DNA of 64,000 bases from Fomitopsis serialis (Eukaryota > Basidiomycota > Agaricomycetes > Polyporales > Fomitopsidaceae). The DNA lies in NCBI RefSeq assembly GCF_022376445.1, contig NW_025954979.1, positions 186,001 to 250,000 of the forward strand, given 5' to 3'. Made by a program: the position numbers and the translations under genes. How positions within the stretch are numbered: the first letter of the stretch is position 1; the number at the start of each line of letters is the position of its first letter. This document shows, piece after piece, positions 60,187 through 64,000 of the stretch. The notes under the pieces were generated by a model. It did no database searches and was not told the origin of the DNA. It was given only the letters and a program-made list of their open reading frames with translations.

Positions 60187-62315
60187 ATGTCGGGCGCACT
60201 ACACGGAGCGCGTGCGGCCCTCCACCTCCCGCGCTCGCTGCCCGCCCGCGCGCTGAGTACCTTCACCTACACCGACCTCCCCGCTCTCCCGCTGTCTGCG
60301 CCTCCACCACAGAGCGAGGACAGCGCCTTCGCTGCGCGCGTCGCAGCCGTCGAGTCGTTCTTCGCGCTCCCCCGCTTCGCCGGCCTGAGGCGGCCCTACG
60401 CCGCCGCGGACGTCGCCTCGAAGCAGGGCTCCATCCCCCCGCTGCCCCTCCCGTCCGCGCTCACGGCGGACAAGCTGTGGAGGCTCTTTGACGAGAGGAG
60501 CAGGGAGGGAAGCCGGTGCACACGATGGGCGCGGTTGACCCTGTGCAGATGACGCAGATGGGAGGTGGCAGGAGGTGGTGTACGTGAGTGGGTGGGCGTG
60601 CAGTAGCTTGCTGACGACCGCTAGCAACGAGGTTGGACCGGACTTGGGGTGAGTGCTTCTCCTGCAATCCGCACTTCTGCCCGCGCTGACTGCGGTGTAT
60701 GCCACCAGTGACTATCCTTATACGACCGTGCCGAACCAGGTCGAGCGGCTATTCCGCGCGCAGCTGCACCATGACCGCAAGCACTACGACGAGCGCATCG
60801 AGATGGGTGCAGAGGCACGGGCGAAGACACCTTACGTTGACTACCTCCGGCCTATCATCGCGGATGCAGACATGGGGTGCGCGATGGCGTTCTCCTCTAT
60901 TATCGGCAAGACAAGGGTTGATCGTATGGGTTCACATAGACACGGCGGCCAGTCAACCGTCATGAAGCTCACCAAGCTCTTCGCCGAAGCCGACGTCCCC
61001 TCCTCCTCCCCCCCTCCTGACCTAACCTCACCCCCCAGGGCGCCTCCGCGATCCACTTCGAAGACCAGCTCGTCGGCGGGAAGAAGTGCGGGCACCTCGC
61101 GGGCAAGGTGCTCGTCCCGACCTCGACGCACATCGCGCGCCTCACCGCCGCGCGCTTCCAGCTCGACCTCCTCCAGCACCCGATGCTCCTCGTCGCGCGC
61201 ACGGACGCCGAGTCCGCCCGCCTCATCTCGAGCACCGTCGACGTCCGCGACCACCCCCACATCCGCGGCGTCGCCGCGGAGAGCAGGGCCGAGCGCCGCG
61301 GGCTCGCGGAGGCCGTCGAGGAGGCGGAGGCGCGCGGGGCGGGCGCGGCGGAGGTGGGCAGGGTCGAGAGCGAGTGGCTGGAGAGGAACAAGCTGGTGAC
61401 GTTCGATGAGGGTATGTTGCTTGGCTTCGTTGGTATCGACAGGCTGACAGGCGTGGGGTAGCTGTTGAGCAGGCATCCAGCGGAGCAGCATCCAGGACAA
61501 GGAGACCGCCCTCCGAGGCTACAGAGCCGCCGCGGACGGCAAGTCGAACGCCGATGCGCGGGACATCGCCAAGGACATCCTCGGCGAGCCCGTGTTCTTC
61601 GACTGGGACCGTGCGTGCACCTGCACGCCTTTCTCCTCCCTCTTGCGCTGACCGTGACGCCCAGTGCCGAAGACGCGCGAGGGCTACTACCACTTCACGG
61701 GCGGCATCGAGGCCGCGATCAAGCGCGAGCTCGCGTTCGCGCCCTACGCGGACATGATGTGGCTCGAGACGAAGAAGCCGGACCTCGAGCAGGCGCAGGG
61801 CTTGCGCGTAGGATCCGGGAGAAGTTCCCCGGCAAGTGCGTGTCACGATACTGCAGCGTTATATCTACAGCGGACGCTCATGTCTGCGTTGCAGATGGTT
61901 CGTGTATAACCTCAGCCCGAGCTTCAACTGGTCCGCACAGGTTTCTCAGACGCGGCGCTCAAGAACTTCGTCTGGGACCTCGCTAAGGAAGGGTGAGTCT
62001 CCCTCCTGCCCTCCCTGCATGCTTCACTCACTCCACTCCTCCGGCCCCCACGTAGCTTCGTCCTCCAGCTGATCTCCCTCGCCGGCCTGCACCTCAACGC
62101 CGCGGCCACCGCCGAGCTCGCGCAGCGCTACCACGCCGACGGCATGCTCGCGTACGTCGAGCTCGTCCAGCGCAAGGAGAAGGCGCTCGGCTGCGACGTG
62201 CTCACGCACCAGAAGTGGAGCGGCGCCAACTACGTCGACCGCATCCTCACCACGCTCTCCGCCGGCTCTCCAGCACGTCGCCATCGGCAAGGATTCGACG
62301 GAGCACACCTTCTGA
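60187..62315 (+). CDS. ICL2: Mitochondrial 2-methylisocitrate/isocitrate lyase
   Basis: Cleaves 2-methylisocitrate (methylcitrate cycle) or isocitrate (glyoxylate cycle). The Arg/Ala-rich start [20 protein letters not shown] ... ARALSTF is a probable mitochondrial presequence. Seen in order: [78 protein letters not shown] (the catalytic KKCGH), [60 protein letters not shown], and [18 protein letters not shown]. It ends KDSTEHTF. The leader and the '[13 protein letters not shown]' variant favour Icl2/MclA-type methylisocitrate lyase over peroxisomal Icl1. Several introns and a few frame slips (near 60520, 61800 and 62270). Confidence 0.85.
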
Positions 62316-62828
62316 GCGCACTCACGCAGCCGGACTGGAAGGTCCGACGCGTCAGTGACGGCGGGTCGGGGGGGAGCATCTACTATGGTGCACACGCACA
62401 TGACGTTGGTTTGGTCGGAGCCGCCCCGCGCCCGGCGGGTATGTATTACACACTACTTACTTACTGGGAGTGGAGACGAGCGAGCGGGGATCTATGTAAT
62501 ATAACAATACGACTGCGTGCAACGTCGACGTCGAAGGCGGGCAGGCGTCCAGCGGGACATGCAAGTCCCTCGAGGAGCGGGGATTAGAGAATAGATAAGT
62601 ACGGGTGCGGTGCGAAGTGCGAATGCGACGAGCGAAGAGCAGATGCGGGGGGTCAGACTCAGACAAGATCGGGATAGGTGGCGCGTGGGCTATGGCTATG
62701 GAAGTGAGCGAAGATGCAGAACAGTCGAACGTCAGACAGACCGGCGCAGCCGACAATCGTCACATAATAAGTACGAACTGAAAGCAACAGGCGACATCGA
62801 AGCGTAGCAAAGATACACGGTCCCGCCC
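62316..62828. other. Intergenic between converging 3' ends
   Basis: About 510 bp between the lyase stop and the stop of the next minus-strand gene; no coding signal recognised. Confidence 0.35.
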
Positions 62829-64000
62829 TCACTCGCCATGGTCCAGCCCGTGGTACGGGTACGAGAGCGTGTTCTCCAGCTTGTACGAGTTCATCTTCGG
62901 CGAGACGATCTCGAACTGGGACACGTCGAAGCTCGGCCTGCTCTCCATCGACTCGCCCGAGTGCCGCGACAGCGCCCCGCCCTTTGGCGGGGAGTCGCCC
63001 GGCGTGAGCCTGCCGTTCTGCCGCGGCGGCGACGAGGACACCGTCGACACCGACGACATGCTCGGGCTCAGCCGCTGGCGTGTCGACGCACGTCGGCCAT
63101 TGAGCAGGTTCGACTGGCTGGACCGCTTCTTCATCTGCGCCTGTGCGAACTCTTCCGGCAGCGCAGGGCTCGGCGGGATGTCCACGAGCGTGGCTGAGCC
63201 AGAGGACAACACCGAGCCACGCCTAGTTGCGAGGGTCGACCCGTCGATGATGCTGGGCCGACGACGCTTCGGTCCAATATCGTTGAGCAATTCTTGGCTG
63301 GAGCGCGGCGTGCTCTGGGATGACGATGAAGGCTGCGCATTCAGGCTCCCGTTGGCTGACTTCCACGACTTGAGGATGGACTTGCGTACGGTGCCGTTCC
63401 TGTCCGAAGGGGAAATGGCCGGCACAGCTGACGACAACATGGGCGAAGAGTTTGGAGAGGGAGATGCCGATATTGGAGGGAGGTAGGGAGAGGGAGAGGG
63501 AGAGGGAGAGGCGGACTGCGTGGCGCTGACAGGGATTGCCGGCGAGGGCTGGCGCGAGGCGTCCCCAAGAACTGCATGCTCCTGACCGACGACTTCCGCT
63601 TCCTAAGCCTCGGCGGCGAGTCGCCCATCTGGTCGGACAACTGGGGGGACTTAGTCGAGGTCCGTGACATGCGCTTGCCTGCAGGGTCCCGTGGATCATT
63701 AGGCGACGATCGTCCGGACTCGAGTACGTTCACGGAGGCGCTGGAGAGCTTGCTGTTGGTCTTGCGCCACAGCTTCTTGATGCTCTTCATGCTTACCAGC
63801 GGCGCACCCTTCGAGCCCTTCTCACTCTCCTCTTCCGACACGATCGAATCGAGTGAAAACCGGCTCGACGGCGTCTGCGATTTCGCCCTGATCTCCGGAT
63901 CGTAAGAGGGCTTCCTAGAAGACGTGGGCCGCGAGGTGCCGTTGGGCCGTCGATCATTGTACATGTCGCTGCTCCTCTCCTCATGGATGCGCGTAGCCTC
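62829..64000 (-). CDS. Ser/Pro-rich low-complexity protein, 5' end outside window
   Basis: C-terminal part of a long disordered protein with no recognised domain. Visible: SLDSIVSEEESEKGSKGAPL, MKSIKKLWRKTNSKLSSASV (a short amphipathic stretch), SPSDRNGTVRKSILKSWKSA, STPRSSQELLNDIGPKRRRP, and a conserved-looking C-terminus FDVSQFEIVSPKMNSYKLEN then SYPYHGLDHGE. Many SP/TP sites suggest phosphorylation. A (GGGAGA)4 microsatellite at 63486-63509 encodes Ser-Pro dipeptides. One base seems lost in a G run at about 63567, where the reading passes from FLGTPRASPR to the SP-rich frame. The frame is open to the window edge, so the start codon is not in the window or is MYNDRRPNGT at 63964. Function unknown. 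Confidence 0.65.
63486..63509. repeat. (GGGAGA)4 microsatellite inside coding sequence
   Basis: Four hexamer units; on the minus strand they encode a run of Ser-Pro dipeptides in the low-complexity protein. Confidence 0.85.

Noticed and set aside
60841..61500. 219-residue minus-strand open frame
   Set aside because: Antisense to the lyase; arises from GC-rich codon bias and has no family motif.

Overview
The window is nuclear DNA of a filamentous basidiomycete, most likely an agaricomycete of the Polyporales type (inference). The support is dense genes on both strands, short spliceosomal introns of about 45 to 80 nt with GTRNGT...YAG borders, moderately GC-rich coding sequence, and basidiomycete-style orthologues throughout. 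There are no bacterial operons, CRISPR arrays or insertion sequences. I place about 23 protein genes and one tRNA.

Layout. 1-718: 3' end of a SAM methyltransferase (+). 1044-5909: Ski2 RNA helicase (+). 6133-8094: calnexin (-). 8431-11987: Snu114 spliceosomal GTPase (-). 12272-12861: prefoldin subunit 1 (+). 13283-18741: PDR-type ABC transporter (-). 19541-20925: secretory EF-hand protein (+). 21287-28081: Dopey/DOP1 (-). 28492-29937: possible INO80 subunit Ies4 (-). 31003-31425: F-ATPase subunit e (+). 31853-33723: Hat2/RbAp48 WD40 protein (+). 33942-34246: Ysy6/RAMP4 (-). 34467-35516: Bmt5-like rRNA methyltransferase (+). 35848-37074: enoyl-CoA hydratase-like protein (+). 37246-38304: Atp23 protease (+). 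38877-39642: Kre9/Knh1-like GPI protein (+). 40060-42138: GH32 invertase/inulinase (-). 43224-43316: tRNA-Ile(AAU) (-). 43455-46769: gamma-COP (+). 47278-49085: pantothenate kinase (+). 50220-52238 or 52342: triple-homeodomain protein (+). 52770-56671: two F-box genes in an inverted duplication. 57013-58128: HNH nuclease-domain protein (-). 58812-59594: conserved membrane protein (+). 60187-62315: (methyl)isocitrate lyase (+). 62829-64000: low-complexity Ser/Pro-rich protein (-, 5' end outside the window).

Most of the window is housekeeping: RNA decay and splicing, ER folding and translocation (calnexin, RAMP4), Golgi and vesicle traffic (DOP1, gamma-COP), mitochondrial ATP synthase and its assembly protease, CoA synthesis, and chromatin. 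Accessory content lies in the GH32 gene, the ABC transporter and the 52.7-58.1 kb stretch (F-box pair plus HNH protein).

A window-wide oddity dominates annotation. Many conserved genes carry one-base losses, usually in short runs of identical bases, that break the frame inside conserved motifs. Calnexin alone has about eight. The pattern across unrelated housekeeping genes points to assembly indel error rather than gene death, so many models need a frame slip as well as introns. I found no clearly new biological system. The strongest candidates for follow-up are the triple-homeodomain protein, the 1.7-kb inverted F-box duplication, and a dense GTGAC-motif cluster at 30.3-30.5 kb.
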